Of a stretch of 64,000 bases of DNA, positions 1 through 8,632 are shown piece after piece. A model generated the notes under the pieces. That model searched no databases and was not told where the DNA came from. It worked only from the letters and a program-made list of their open reading frames with translations. The position numbers and the translations under genes are program-made. Source of the stretch: Peribacillus deserti (GTDB taxonomy: Bacteria > Bacillota > Bacilli > Bacillales > DSM-1321); contig NZ_PGUY01000013.1 in assembly GCF_002863585.1 (NCBI RefSeq), positions 62,001 to 126,000 of the forward strand, given 5' to 3'. Every line of letters starts with the position of its first letter. Positions within the stretch are counted from its first letter, which is position 1.

Positions 1-700
1 TGACTTGCTGCTGGCGCTTACCGCGGTAGATGTCACTGTCTTTATGTCTTGTACGGACAAATGCGAGAGCTTCTTCGCCGTCAAGGGTCTGTTTACCAGG
101 CATCAGGTGGATGGCATCTTTACGGTCTTTTGAATCTTGTTCTAACATTTCATATGGAACGTCGACTTTGATACCGTTAAGTGCGTCAACAACATCCATG
201 AAGGCATTGAAGTTCATTTTTACATAGTAGTCAACCGGGATCTGCATTAATTCTTCAACGGTTTCAACCGTTGCTTTTGTGCCGCCGATTGCATGTGCAT
301 GTGTAATTTTGGTATACGTATCATTTTCCGGAATGTGAACATATGAGTCACGCGGGATACTGACCAGCTTAATTGTTTTGTTTTTTGTATTAAAGGTTGC
401 CAGCATCAGTGCATCGGAACGGGTATTCCCTTTCAGATTCCGTTTCTGGCTGTCATCAATCCCGATGAACAGGACACTGATATTATCTTCGCTAGGATCG
501 ACAGCTGCTACCCGTTTTGACGATTTACCGATAGATTCGTAGGCTCCGCCTAAAACATTTTCTGCTTTGTTGTATAAAAAGGCTGCATAGCCTGTTCCTA
601 CTAAAGCTAAAACGAAAATAGGAACGAGTATGAAAGATAAAAGCCTTTTACGCTTTCTCTTTTTCTTATAAACTTTATAAACTCTTCTCGTAGAAGACAT
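1..700 (-). CDS. tagV: LCP-family wall polymer ligase (LytR-CpsA-Psr), C-terminus off the window
   Basis: Reading leftward from ATG 698-700 (AAAGGAG ribosome site, good spacing) gives 233 codons with no stop before the window edge. The N-terminus is very basic (RRVYKVYKKKRKRKR), followed by one membrane segment at about residues 20-43. LCP-domain hallmarks follow: FIGIDD, RSDALML, SIPRDSYV, KITHAHAIGG and the arginine motif FVRTRHKDSD. LCP proteins transfer undecaprenyl-linked anionic polymers such as teichoic acids onto peptidoglycan outside the membrane. The symbol tagV rests on synteny: in B. subtilis the LCP paralogue beside yvyE is TagV/YvhJ. TagU or another paralogue cannot be excluded from the sequence alone. 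Confidence 0.85.
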   Translation of the reverse strand, partial: MSSTRRVYKVYKKKRKRKRLLSFILVPIFVLALVGTGYAAFLYNKAENVLGGAYESIGKSSKRVAAVDPSEDNISVLFIGIDDSQKRNLKGNTRSDALMLATFNTKNKTIKLVSIPRDSYVHIPENDTYTKITHAHAIGGTKATVETVEELMQIPVDYYVKMNFNAFMDVVDALNGIKVDVPYEMLEQDSKDRKDAIHLMPGKQTLDGEEALAFVRTRHKDSDIYRGKRQQQV

Positions 701-853
701 GATAGTTTCTCCTTTTATGGATTGTGTAAAGGCTCTGTATATTTATCGACAGATTCCTTATCATATTTTACAATTTATTGCAAAATCCGTAAACAACATT
801 TCTTCACGGGAAAATGGCCCTATTGTAAAACGACTGTATCTATGAAATAAAAC

Positions 854-1489
854 TTATTTATAATCTTGCTCTAAATAAAGGACTTCGCCTTTAGTAATGA
901 TGCCCTGACCATTTGTAAGCTCGGTCATCCAATCTGTAAAGGTGCCGATTGAACCTTCTTCAACAAAAGTTTCAATTTCGACCAAGTCACTGTAATGAAT
1001 ATCTTTTAATGTGTAAACAGAAGAACGGAGCTCGTTTTCCAGTTTCCCCAGCCAGGTGTAGTCGACTTTCACATGCATGACACGCATCAGCTTTCGTTCG
1101 ACTATTCCGGTTGCTTCAAGCCCCTCGGAAACTGATTTCCCGTAAGCACGGATCAATCCGCCTGCCCCAAGCTTAATGCCGCCAAAATACCTGGTTACCA
1201 CAACTACTGTATCCTTTAAATCCTTCTTTTTAAGGACCTCCAGCATCGGAACTCCGGCTGTACCGCTCGGCTCGCCGTCATCATTGGCCTTCTGTATCAA
1301 ATTATTTTCACCTATTAAATAAGCAGAGCAATTATGGTTTGCATCCCAGTGCTTTTTCTTAATCAAAGCAATAAACTCCTGGGCAGCTTCCTCCGTCTCC
1401 GCACGTTCGACATATGCAATAAACCGAGACTTCTGAATCACAATCTCATGCTCTCCGTACCCTCTAACCGTCAAATAACTCGCAAGCAT
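854..1489 (-). CDS. yvyE: YvyE/YigZ family protein (UPF0029, IMPACT-like)
   Basis: A 211-residue protein starting MLASYLTVRGYGEHEI. I chose ATG 1487-1489 over the upstream in-frame ATG at 1519 because AAAGGGTGAGAG lies just before it, and because the longer version would read through a palindromic repeat. The YigZ signature is present: SRFIAYV near the start, the HNCSAYLIG segment, then DDGEPSGTAGVPML and VVTRYFGGIKLGAGGLIRAYG, which are the classic UPF0029 motifs. A C-terminal DUF1949-type alpha/beta domain follows. Its relatives are linked to translation-stress regulation (the eukaryotic IMPACT family); the bacterial role is unsettled. It is divergent from degS, as in B. subtilis. Confidence 0.9.
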   Translation of the reverse strand: MLASYLTVRGYGEHEIVIQKSRFIAYVERAETEEAAQEFIALIKKKHWDANHNCSAYLIGENNLIQKANDDGEPSGTAGVPMLEVLKKKDLKDTVVVVTRYFGGIKLGAGGLIRAYGKSVSEGLEATGIVERKLMRVMHVKVDYTWLGKLENELRSSVYTLKDIHYSDLVEIETFVEEGSIGTFTDWMTELTNGQGIITKGEVLYLEQDYK

Positions 1490-2164
1490 ACTCTCACCCT
1501 TTATGGGGACAGTCCCCAATTTCCCGTAGTTATTACAGGCCTTGCCAGGAAAAGTAAAATATTTCCCAACATCCTAAACACCTATTATAATATTTTACCG
1601 CTTACAGGGCAATGGAGGAAGTTAGGTAAGCTGTTAATGTTTAATAAAGCTGGAATATTCCATGAAACGACACGTTTCGTAACTTTAATTATGCAAGATT
1701 GTAAAGAGATTTTAATATTACTAAAGACATAGCATGATATAATGAAAAATATTCTAATAGATAATTTTTATTATTTTGCAATACATAAGTTTCATTTTGC
1801 TTTTCTTGAAAATGGCGGAGAATCAGGGTTTGCCGCGAATAAGGTGAAAAAAGGGATAGTTAAAAAGGTATACAAAAGAAATTATCATAAGAAAATGGTT
1901 CTATTCATTTTCCGATGTGTCTTTAGGTCCTTTTCACTCTTTTACCCAGAGCAATATTTTCCCAACCTCAAAGTTCGCTGAATTCTGAAAATTTCTGTTA
2001 CAATATAAGTAGAGAAAATCACTAAATAATAGAACAAATGGAATTTAATGAGAAAAATACATAATAGAATCTAGTAGAATAGTAGAGTATGAAAATTGGG
2101 TACTAATGATTAATTATATTTTTGATTCAGCTGGGTCTGAATTCGTAATCGGTGGGGGAGTAGG
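1490..2164. other. Divergent intergenic region between yvyE and degS
   Basis: About 675 bases of AT-rich sequence. Its left end (1504-1525) holds one copy of the GGGGACAGTCCCC palindrome followed by AATTTCCC. TATAAT at 1737-1742 and TACAAT at 2000-2005 are possible -10 elements for rightward degS transcription, without a convincing -35. Short open frames here (for example 1742-1981) have no ribosome site and no recognisable protein character, so I do not call them. Confidence 0.5.
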
Positions 2165-3325
2165 ATGCCTTTTAAAAAAGTGGATTCCAATGTATTGGAC
2201 TCTATATTACAGACGATGGTCGATACTGTCGGGAATAGTAAAAATGAAATCTTCCATATTGGCGAACAGTGCCGCCAGGATTACGTATCTCTGTCCACTG
2301 AATTAAAAGAAATTAAAACGACTGTCCTGAAGGTCATTGATCAAGGCGATAAGCTGGAGATCAATGCGAGGTTTGCCCGCAAACGGCTTTCCGAGGTCAG
2401 CCGCCATTTTAACCAATTTAATGAGGAACAGGTGCGGGAGGCTTACGAAAAGGCTCATTCCCTGCAGGTCGATCTGCAGATGAACAGGCAGATGGAGAAG
2501 CAGCTTCGAGCAAGGCGTGATGATCTGGAACGCCGCCTTCATGGACTTGAGGAAACCATAGATCGTGCGGAGCAGCTAAGCTCCCAAATATCCGTAGTCT
2601 TGAATTATCTGACCAGTGATCTCCGCATGGTCGGTGAAGCGCTGGCTGATGCTAAAAGAAAACAGGAATTCGGCCTGAAAATAATCGAGGCGCAGGAAGA
2701 GGAACGTAAAAAACTTTCACGTGAAATCCATGACGGGCCGGCACAGATGCTGGCGAATGTAATGATGCGCTCGGATTTAATTGACCGGGTTTTCCGGGAA
2801 AGAAGTGTTGAAGAGGGGCTGAAGGAGGTTAAGGACCTGAAGCGGATGGTGCGCAATGCATTATATGAAGTGCGCCGGATCATCTATGACCTTAGGCCGA
2901 TGGCTCTCGATGACCTTGGATTGGTTCCGACCCTCAGAAAATATTTGCAGACCATCGAAGAGTATAACAATACCGTTAGAATTACGTTTACGAATCTAGG
3001 TGAAGAAAAAAGGCTTCCTTCCAAAATGGAAGTGGCTCTGTTCAGGCTTATTCAGGAATCGGTTCAGAATGCTTTAAAACACGCCCAGCCGAACACTATA
3101 CATATTAAAATGGAAAGCTTAAAGGATCGGGTCACCGTCGTAGTCAAAGACGATGGAGTCGGATTTGATTCATCTGCTAAGAAAGAGGGCAGCTTTGGTT
3201 TAATAGGAATGGGAGAACGGGTGGAGCTGCTTGAAGGGAATTTGAGCATTGATTCAAATATAGGTGCAGGTACAGTGATCATCATTCAGGTTCCGATCAA
3301 AGTGTCGACGGCTGCTACTATGTAA
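2165..3325 (+). CDS. degS: Two-component sensor histidine kinase DegS
   Basis: A 386-residue cytoplasmic sensor kinase. It autophosphorylates and passes phosphate to DegU, controlling exoenzymes, competence and motility. There are no membrane segments. Residues 1-170 are a helical, coiled-coil sensor region. The HisKA_3 phosphoacceptor motif SREIHDGPAQML places the acceptor at His189, the same number as in B. subtilis DegS. A HATPase_c domain follows with N-box ESVQNALKH and glycine boxes DDGVGFD and GSFGLIGMGERV. Start ATG 2165 has GGGGGAG before it, and the length matches the family (385). It lies 88 bases upstream of degU on the same strand. Confidence 0.96.
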   Translation: MPFKKVDSNVLDSILQTMVDTVGNSKNEIFHIGEQCRQDYVSLSTELKEIKTTVLKVIDQGDKLEINARFARKRLSEVSRHFNQFNEEQVREAYEKAHSLQVDLQMNRQMEKQLRARRDDLERRLHGLEETIDRAEQLSSQISVVLNYLTSDLRMVGEALADAKRKQEFGLKIIEAQEEERKKLSREIHDGPAQMLANVMMRSDLIDRVFRERSVEEGLKEVKDLKRMVRNALYEVRRIIYDLRPMALDDLGLVPTLRKYLQTIEEYNNTVRITFTNLGEEKRLPSKMEVALFRLIQESVQNALKHAQPNTIHIKMESLKDRVTVVVKDDGVGFDSSAKKEGSFGLIGMGERVELLEGNLSIDSNIGAGTVIIIQVPIKVSTAATM

Positions 3326-3413
3326 ATTTTGAAGATCTCCACATTCTTGGAGTTTCATATAAAAACTAACACGATAAAAATAAAAAGTACTCAAAAATAG
3401 GGAGGCGAAGGCG

Positions 3414-4097
3414 TTGACAACAAAAATCATCATTATTGATGACCATCAACTATTTCGCGAAGGGGTTAAGCGCATACTGGATTTTGAACCATCATTCGAA
3501 GTTCTTGCAGAAGGCGATGACGGCTCTGAAGCTATGAGATTAGTTGAAGAAAATAACCCGGACGTTATTATTATGGATATCAATATGCCTACAACTAATG
3601 GAATTGAAGCAACACGCCAGCTGGTAGAAAAATACCCTGAATCAAAGGTTATCATTCTATCGATCCATGACGATGAAAACTATGTAACACATGCACTGAA
3701 AACAGGTGCCTGCGGATATCTGTTAAAGGAAATGGATGCCGATGCGTTAGTTGAAGCTGTTAAAGTGGTCGTTGACGGAGGATCATACCTGCATCCTAAG
3801 GTTACACACAACCTTGTGGCTGAATACCGCAGGCTTGCTGCTGAAGAAGGGCAGGATCAAGGTCACAGACCTACCTACGACATCCGCAGACCGCTTCACT
3901 TGCTGACACGCCGTGAGTGCGAGGTTCTTCAGCTATTAGCGGACGGACAGAGCAACCGCGGAATTGGTGAAACGCTGTTCATCAGTGAAAAAACCGTAAA
4001 GAACCACGTAAGTAACATCTTACAAAAAATGAACGTAAACGACCGTACCCAGGCTGTAGTATTAGCCATTAAGAATGGCTGGGTTGAAGTAAAATAA
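3414..4097 (+). CDS. degU: Response regulator DegU
   Basis: A 227-residue NarL/FixJ-type regulator starting at TTG 3414, seven bases after a clear GGAGGCG. The receiver domain (about 1-120) has acidic pocket DDHQLF, phosphoacceptor Asp55 (VIIMDIN), SIHDDEN and Lys in YLLKEMD. The LuxR-type helix-turn-helix (about 160-225) has [35 protein letters not shown] (split here: [10 protein letters not shown], then [16 protein letters not shown]). It is almost identical to B. subtilis DegU over the DNA-binding part, so its targets are likely conserved. It is probably co-transcribed with degS and also autoregulated, as in relatives. Confidence 0.96.
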   Translation: MTTKIIIIDDHQLFREGVKRILDFEPSFEVLAEGDDGSEAMRLVEENNPDVIIMDINMPTTNGIEATRQLVEKYPESKVIILSIHDDENYVTHALKTGACGYLLKEMDADALVEAVKVVVDGGSYLHPKVTHNLVAEYRRLAAEEGQDQGHRPTYDIRRPLHLLTRRECEVLQLLADGQSNRGIGETLFISEKTVKNHVSNILQKMNVNDRTQAVVLAIKNGWVEVK

Positions 4098-4102
4098 TAG
4101 GG

Positions 4103-4133
4103 AAGGCGCCTTCTATTGGAAGGTGCCTTTTTT
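4103..4133 (+). terminator. Intrinsic terminator after degU
   Basis: AAGGCGCCTT, a seven-base loop, then AAGGTGCCTT and a T-run; 10-bp stem with one G-U pair, six bases after the degU stop. Confidence 0.9.
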
Positions 4134-4140
4134 GCGGTTT

Positions 4141-4179
4141 GGGACTGATCCCGATCGGGGGACTGTCCCCCATTTCCCA
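4141..4179. repeat. GGGGACTGTCCCC palindromic repeat (copy 2)
   Basis: GGGACTGATCCC followed by GGGGGACTGTCCCCC and CATTTCCC. It belongs to the same dispersed family as copies at 1504, 5028, 32560-32706, 51890 and 52245. It forms a short perfect hairpin in either strand. Confidence 0.8.
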
Positions 4180-4189
4180 AGACCTAAAC

Positions 4190-4345
4190 CCAAGGCATTC
4201 TTGAGTCTGCTAGAGGGTCAGTGTTTATTTCCCGGCTTGTTTTTGGCTCCGGCAAAGGTGGAACCTGCAAGCTCTACGGACGCGGAACTTCCGTGCGAAC
4301 TAAATAGTAAACCTTGCCCGGCCGTCGGGAGTGCAATGAATCTAT
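4190..4345 (+). ncRNA. Possible structured leader RNA (unassigned)
   Basis: A GC-rich block between the degU terminator and the next gene, unlike the AT-rich DNA after it. Complementary pairs are visible: ACGGA with TCCGT (4277-4294 area), GCTTG with CAAGC, and a long-range CCGG...AGGT with ACCT...CCGG. No riboswitch class I know fits (checked by eye against GEMM, cobalamin, SAM, ydaO and THF patterns). It could equally be decayed coding or repeat DNA. Confidence 0.2.
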
Positions 4346-4467
4346 TTTATATCCAAGATGGTCTTTTTTTACCTTTTTTGTACTATATTGTAATAATTTG
4401 TGATTTTCGACAGTTACTATTTTCCAGGGAGTGGGGTGAAATTTCTGACTAAGGAGGGATACACCCC

Positions 4468-4993
4468 ATTAAGAAAGTGGTCAAATTTCTAATCTTACCC
4501 TTAGTTTTTCTGTGTGCCATAGGTTATGGAGTTTATCATTATGGTACGAACATAGCGTCTGAAAAAATTATGGATAAAGTAACTACAGATTTAGAAAATA
4601 GCGGTGAAATTGAAGAAGTGAAACAGGCAATTGAAAATGACCCTGAAATCAAAAAATTAATAACCGATTCTAAGGAGAATACGTCAACTGATAACAACGA
4701 TACGGTGAGTGATACAGAACAAGCTTCTCAACAAGCATCAGCAGAAACAAAGGGTGACGTCAATTCAGTCGACGAAAGCAATCCCCCTTTTACTACTAAA
4801 GAGTAATGTAAGAGTAGTGATCAAAAAGGTAGGGATTTCAAAGCTGAATGAAATACGAGCGGACGTGCAGGAAGGACATCTCTCCAAGGAAGAAGTTATG
4901 CAGGAGCTGCAAAGCAAGCTGTCCCAAGAAGAAATAACAGCATTAAAAGTGATTGCTTATAAAGAGATGAGTAAAGGAAACGGGACTGAGTAA
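4468..4993 (+). pseudogene. Small membrane-anchored protein, frameshifted; possible ATT start
   Basis: Unrecognised. Frame one encodes an N-terminal signal-anchor (VVKFLILPLVFLCAIGYGVYHYG) and an acidic, Ser/Asn-rich linker, stopping at TAA 4804-4806 after PPFTTKE. The +1 frame then continues with a helical, charged domain (VVIKKVGISKLNEIRADVQEG ... KLSQEEITALKVIAYKEMSKG) up to 4993. The two halves read as one protein of about 170 residues broken near the CCCCCTTTT run or the TAA. The ribosome site AAGGAGGG (4451-4458) is nine bases from ATT 4468 (IKKVVKF) but 18 from GTG 4477, so ATT may be the start codon. It could be decay, a sequencing error or programmed slippage. It has its own terminator and palindromic repeats on both sides. 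Confidence 0.55.
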
Positions 4994-5008
4994 ATCAGTC
5001 CTTTTTTT
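4983..5008 (+). terminator. Intrinsic terminator
   Basis: GGACTGA, loop, TCAGTCC followed by seven T. The stem overlaps the stop codon of the frameshifted gene's second half, which supports that half being the true 3' end. Confidence 0.92.
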
Positions 5009-5027
5009 ATTGCTGCGGGAAATAATT

Positions 5028-5057
5028 CGGGAAATTGGGGACTGTCCCCATTTCCCG
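5028..5057. repeat. GGGGACTGTCCCC palindromic repeat (copy 3, long form)
   Basis: The most complete copy: an outer CGGGAAAT...ATTTCCCG arm encloses GGGGACTGTCCCC, giving a hairpin of about 14 bp. It lacks a T-run, so it is not a typical terminator. Confidence 0.85.
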
Positions 5058-5115
5058 TTTTGGGATAGAATGGGGATAGATTATGGTGTTATTTTATGAT
5101 AAGGCAGGTTTTGCT

Positions 5116-5958
5116 ATGAAGACGGCTGTCGTTACGGATAGTACGGCGTATATTCCTCACGATATTCTACAAAAGTATGATATACATATGGTTCCGCTTA
5201 ATGTGATTTTCGGTGACGAATCTTACCGGGAGGAAGTGGATATTACTGCGGAGCAGTTTTATGAAGAGGTCAAAAATCATGATAAGCTCCCGACGACTTC
5301 ACAGCCTTCAATCGGGCAGCTCGCTGAAAAATATGAGGAGCTGTCTAAGGATTTTGATGCAGTAATCAGCATTCACTTATCAAGCGGCATAAGCGGCACC
5401 TACCAGGGTTCGGTTACGGCTGGCAGCATGGCTGAGAATATCAAGGTGTACAGCTTTGATACGGAAGTCAGCTGCATGGTTCAGGGATTTTATGTGATTG
5501 AAGCGGCTAAAATGGCACTGGACGGCCGCAGCCCCGACGATATTATGGAGCGCCTGAATGAGATGAAGCAGACTTCTGATGCCTATTTTATGGTGGATGA
5601 CCTTTCACATCTTCAGCGGGGAGGACGTCTCAGCGGTGCCCAGGCTTTGATCGGCAGCCTGCTGCAGATTAAGCCGCTATTAACCTTTGAAGATAAGGTG
5701 ATCGTGCCTTCTGAAAAAATCAGGACCCGCAAAAAGGCGATGAAGAGAATTGAAGAAATACTTCAGAATGCACAAACAGGAGAACCGATGCAGGCCGTCG
5801 TTATCCATGCAAATCGAGAACAGGAAGCTAAGGATTGGGTGGCTGAGCTCCAACCACACTTTTCAAACGTAGAATTTTCTATCAGCTACTTTGGCCCGGT
5901 GATTGGGACTCATATTGGCGAAGGTGCCATGGGTCTTGGCTGGGCAAAAAGATATTAA
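5116..5958 (+). CDS. yviA: DegV family fatty-acid-binding protein (FakB type)
   Basis: 280 residues from ATG 5116 (MKTAVVTDSTAYIP), preceded by AAGGCAGG. An in-frame ATG at 5083 would add 11 unrelated residues. DegV proteins bind a fatty acid and present it to the kinase FakA for acyl-phosphate synthesis. Visible signatures are TDSTAYIP at the start, LPTTSQPS (lipid head-group pocket), HLSSGISGTYQ, HLQRGGRLS, and the C-terminal FGPVIGTHIGEGAMG. Length and motifs match B. subtilis YviA, which sits in the same place after degU. No FakA gene is in the window. Confidence 0.93.
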   Translation: MKTAVVTDSTAYIPHDILQKYDIHMVPLNVIFGDESYREEVDITAEQFYEEVKNHDKLPTTSQPSIGQLAEKYEELSKDFDAVISIHLSSGISGTYQGSVTAGSMAENIKVYSFDTEVSCMVQGFYVIEAAKMALDGRSPDDIMERLNEMKQTSDAYFMVDDLSHLQRGGRLSGAQALIGSLLQIKPLLTFEDKVIVPSEKIRTRKKAMKRIEEILQNAQTGEPMQAVVIHANREQEAKDWVAELQPHFSNVEFSISYFGPVIGTHIGEGAMGLGWAKRY

Positions 5959-5971
5959 AGGATATTTCCAT

Positions 5972-6008
5972 TCGGTGCCGAACTACTATGTGTTGGCACC
6001 GGATTTTT
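5972..6008 (+). terminator. Terminator-like hairpin between degV and comFA
   Basis: TCGGTGCC, loop, GGCACCGGA and six T, ending only three bases before the comFA ribosome site. The gap between the genes is just 63 bases, so comFA must either read through this hairpin or start inside degV. The hairpin could act as an attenuator. Confidence 0.8.
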
Positions 6009-6021
6009 TGGAGGTGAAAAG

Positions 6022-7470
6022 TTGCCTATTTATTCTTCGCAAACTGCTCCGTTTGAGCTCTCTTCTATAACAAGGAATCCCCTAACTCCATTTAATTTTT
6101 CTCCAGAGCTGCAAAAGTACCTCACCGGCAGGACTCTTCTCCTTGATGAACTTGCTGTTTTTCATGAAATGTTAGAAGAACATATTGCACATGGGTATGT
6201 CGGCTGGTATCAAGGACTTCATGATCCAAATGGAAAGTATACCTGCGGCCGCTGCGGTAATAAGGCAAAGCATTTGTTTGCTGAATTTCCCTGCAGCAGA
6301 TGCGGAAACTCCTGTGTTTATTGCCGGAATTGCATCATGATGGGAAGGGTCAGCTCCTGTTCAAAGCTGTATACCTGGACAGGGCCGCACTATGAGTTTT
6401 CGCACAAGCAGAATTCGCTTGCATGGACTGGCACCCTGTCCGAGGCCCAGGCTGCTGCATCACAAAAAGCAATCGAGGCCGTAGAGCAGAATAACGAACT
6501 TCTCGTGTGGGCGGTATGCGGTGCCGGAAAAACCGAGATACTATTTCAGGCTATTGAAAAAGCGTTACAGACTGGGAAAAGAATCTGCCTGGCTACGCCT
6601 CGTACGGATGTGGTGCTTGAGCTGGTGCCTCGCTTTAGAAAAGCATTCCCTCAGACAGAAATAGCAGCGCTGTATGGCGGAAGTGACGAGCGGAACCTCG
6701 CCGGGCAGCTCATAATCAGCACCACCCACCAGCTGTTTCGGTTTCAAGATGCCTTAGACGTCCTTATTATTGATGAGGTGGATGCCTTCCCTTATTCAGC
6801 GGATTATTCCCTGCAGGCTGCCTCTCAAAAATCCCGCAAACATATCTCCTCCCGCATTTATTTAACCGCAACACCTTCTGCTGCATTAAAAAACGAAGTG
6901 AAGAGCGGCAAACTAGAGTCCACGATTATTCCTGCGCGCTTCCACCGCAACCCCATCCCTTTACCCCGAATCGTCTGGTGCGGTAATTGGGAGAAAAGTC
7001 TTCGGAAAAAGAGAATTCCTAAGAAACTATTAAATTGGATTTCCTTCCGCCTGCAAAACAACTCCATTCCCTTTCTCATATTCTTTCCTACGATAAAAAT
7101 CATGGAACTAGCTCTGCCTTTATTTCAAAGTCTTCATGAGGATATAGCAGCTGTCCACGCAGAGGATCCCAATCGAAAAGAAACAGTAGTTTCGCTTCGA
7201 GAAGGAAGAGTGCCGGGCCTGCTGACCACCACCATTTTAGAACGGGGAGTAACCATTCCACGCCTGGAAGTGGCTGTCCTTGGTGCGGAAAGTCTTATCT
7301 TTACCGAAAGTGCCCTTGTTCAAATTGCAGGCCGGGTGGGAAGGAAAGCTGATTTTCCTACCGGGAATGTGACTTTCTTTCACTACGGGAAAACGGAAGC
7401 CATGCTCGCTGCAGTACGGCATATCCGAACGATGAATAAACATGCGGAGGAGAGGGGTTTGTTTGGTTGA
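6022..7470 (+). CDS. comFA: ComFA DNA-uptake helicase/translocase
   Basis: 482 residues from TTG 6022 (GGAGGTGAAAAG before it). ComFA is the membrane-peripheral ATPase that helps pull transforming single-stranded DNA through the ComEC pore. The zinc-binding cysteines specific to ComFA lie at about 75-104 (CGRCG, CSRCG, CVYCRNC). The DEAD/DEAH core follows: Walker A AVCGAGKTE (165-172), a DEVD box in LLIIDEVDAF-like context (IIDEVDAFPY), SAT-like TATPSA, and the C-terminal RecA lobe ending in QIAGRVGRK. It overlaps comFC by four bases (TTGA). B. subtilis has comFB between these two genes; it is absent here. Confidence 0.95.
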   Translation: MPIYSSQTAPFELSSITRNPLTPFNFSPELQKYLTGRTLLLDELAVFHEMLEEHIAHGYVGWYQGLHDPNGKYTCGRCGNKAKHLFAEFPCSRCGNSCVYCRNCIMMGRVSSCSKLYTWTGPHYEFSHKQNSLAWTGTLSEAQAAASQKAIEAVEQNNELLVWAVCGAGKTEILFQAIEKALQTGKRICLATPRTDVVLELVPRFRKAFPQTEIAALYGGSDERNLAGQLIISTTHQLFRFQDALDVLIIDEVDAFPYSADYSLQAASQKSRKHISSRIYLTATPSAALKNEVKSGKLESTIIPARFHRNPIPLPRIVWCGNWEKSLRKKRIPKKLLNWISFRLQNNSIPFLIFFPTIKIMELALPLFQSLHEDIAAVHAEDPNRKETVVSLREGRVPGLLTTTILERGVTIPRLEVAVLGAESLIFTESALVQIAGRVGRKADFPTGNVTFFHYGKTEAMLAAVRHIRTMNKHAEERGLFG

Positions 7471-8174
7471 AGTATTGTTTATATTGCGGTAATCAGCTTG
7501 AGAATAACATAACCTGGGTGTCCATATTAGGAAGGGAAAGCAAGGATCCCAGCTTCTGTGAGGAGTGCACGGCTGGGCTTGAGAAAATATCCGGTGAAAG
7601 ATGCAAGGTATGCAGCCGTTCTTTAGACCGGTTAGATGAATCTTTCATCATCGAGGATTTGTGCCTGGACTGCCACCGCTGGGAACGGGAGCCAGAATGG
7701 CAGCGTGTGTTGAACAAAAATTTATCTCTCTACACCTATAACGATTTTTTGAAAGATTTAATCGCACGTTTTAAATACAGAGGGGATTATATTTTAATCA
7801 AAGGTTTTAAAAAGATGCTTTTCGAAGTCTCCAAACAATTAACCTTTGATATAGCTGTACCTATACCATTGAGCAGTGAACGACTGCTGGAACGAGGCTT
7901 TAACCAGTCCGAGGCCGGGCTGATAACAATAGGCTTAGATCCCGTACATGCATTAACAAGGATTCATTCGGAAAAACAGTCGAAGAAGACCCGGCATGAG
8001 CGTATCCAACATGAACAGGTTTTTTCAATAGTAAGCGGAATGGATATCCAAGGGAAACGTGTCCTCATTTTGGATGATATCTATACCACCGGCTCAACCC
8101 TCAGGCATGCGGCAAAAATGTTAAAAGAGGCAGGTGCGGAAGAGGTTTCCTCGATTACATTGGCAAGAGGTTAA
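7467..8174 (+). CDS. comFC: ComFC phosphoribosyltransferase-like competence protein
   Basis: 235 residues starting at TTG 7467, translationally coupled to comFA. The N-terminal third carries four zinc-ribbon-type Cys pairs (CLYCG, CEEC, CKVC, CLDC). The C-terminal half is a type I PRTase fold with the PRPP loop VLILDDIYTTGST and the family segment PLSSERLLERGFNQSE. It is required for DNA uptake and interacts with ComFA in relatives; a catalytic reaction has not been settled. Length and motif order match the family. Confidence 0.94.
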   Translation: MKYCLYCGNQLENNITWVSILGRESKDPSFCEECTAGLEKISGERCKVCSRSLDRLDESFIIEDLCLDCHRWEREPEWQRVLNKNLSLYTYNDFLKDLIARFKYRGDYILIKGFKKMLFEVSKQLTFDIAVPIPLSSERLLERGFNQSEAGLITIGLDPVHALTRIHSEKQSKKTRHERIQHEQVFSIVSGMDIQGKRVLILDDIYTTGSTLRHAAKMLKEAGAEEVSSITLARG

Positions 8175-8230
8175 AAAGCAAAGCGTTTCGGCCGATATAA
8201 CTCATACCTACACTAAGGGAGAGAATAAAT

Positions 8231-8632
8231 ATGGCTGAATTGCTGAATTGTCCAAACTGCAATGCCCTTTTCGTACAAAACAGCGTACGCGACGTTTGCG
8301 AAGCATGCTATAAGGCGGAACAGGTCCAGTTTGAGACTGTTTATACCTATATAAAAAAGAGAGAAAACAGGACCGCCACGATTGACCAGGTGATTGATCA
8401 TACTGGCATTGAAAAGGAACTCCTTTTAAAATTTATCCGTACAGGCAAACTTAAACTAGCACAGTTTCCTAACCTGGGATATCCCTGTGCGAAATGCGGC
8501 GATTTAATTAGGGAAGGCAAGCTGTGCAGCAGCTGTAACACAGCTTTAAAAGGACAGCTGAATGCGCTCGAAAAAGAAGAAACCAGGAAACAAAGTGTTG
8601 AGCACCGAAGTACCTATTTTACTAAACGATAA
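8231..8632 (+). CDS. yvyF: Flagellar operon protein YvyF
   Basis: 133 residues with an N-terminal zinc-ribbon-like CPNC...CEAC pair (about 8-30) and a second one, CAKC...CSSC, towards the C-terminus. Between them is a MerR/helix-turn-helix-like stretch (ATIDQVIDHTGIEKELLLKF). This is the TIGR03826-type YvyF protein found between comF and flgM in Bacillus; its function is unknown, probably regulatory. AAGGGAGAG precedes ATG 8231. It is followed by a terminator, so flgM is reached mainly from its own promoter. Confidence 0.9.
   Translation: MAELLNCPNCNALFVQNSVRDVCEACYKAEQVQFETVYTYIKKRENRTATIDQVIDHTGIEKELLLKFIRTGKLKLAQFPNLGYPCAKCGDLIREGKLCSSCNTALKGQLNALEKEETRKQSVEHRSTYFTKR

Noticed and set aside
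1742-1981. 79-residue ORF upstream of degS
   Set aside because: No ribosome site, skewed Phe/Lys/Arg composition typical of AT-rich non-coding DNA, and it lies in a promoter region.
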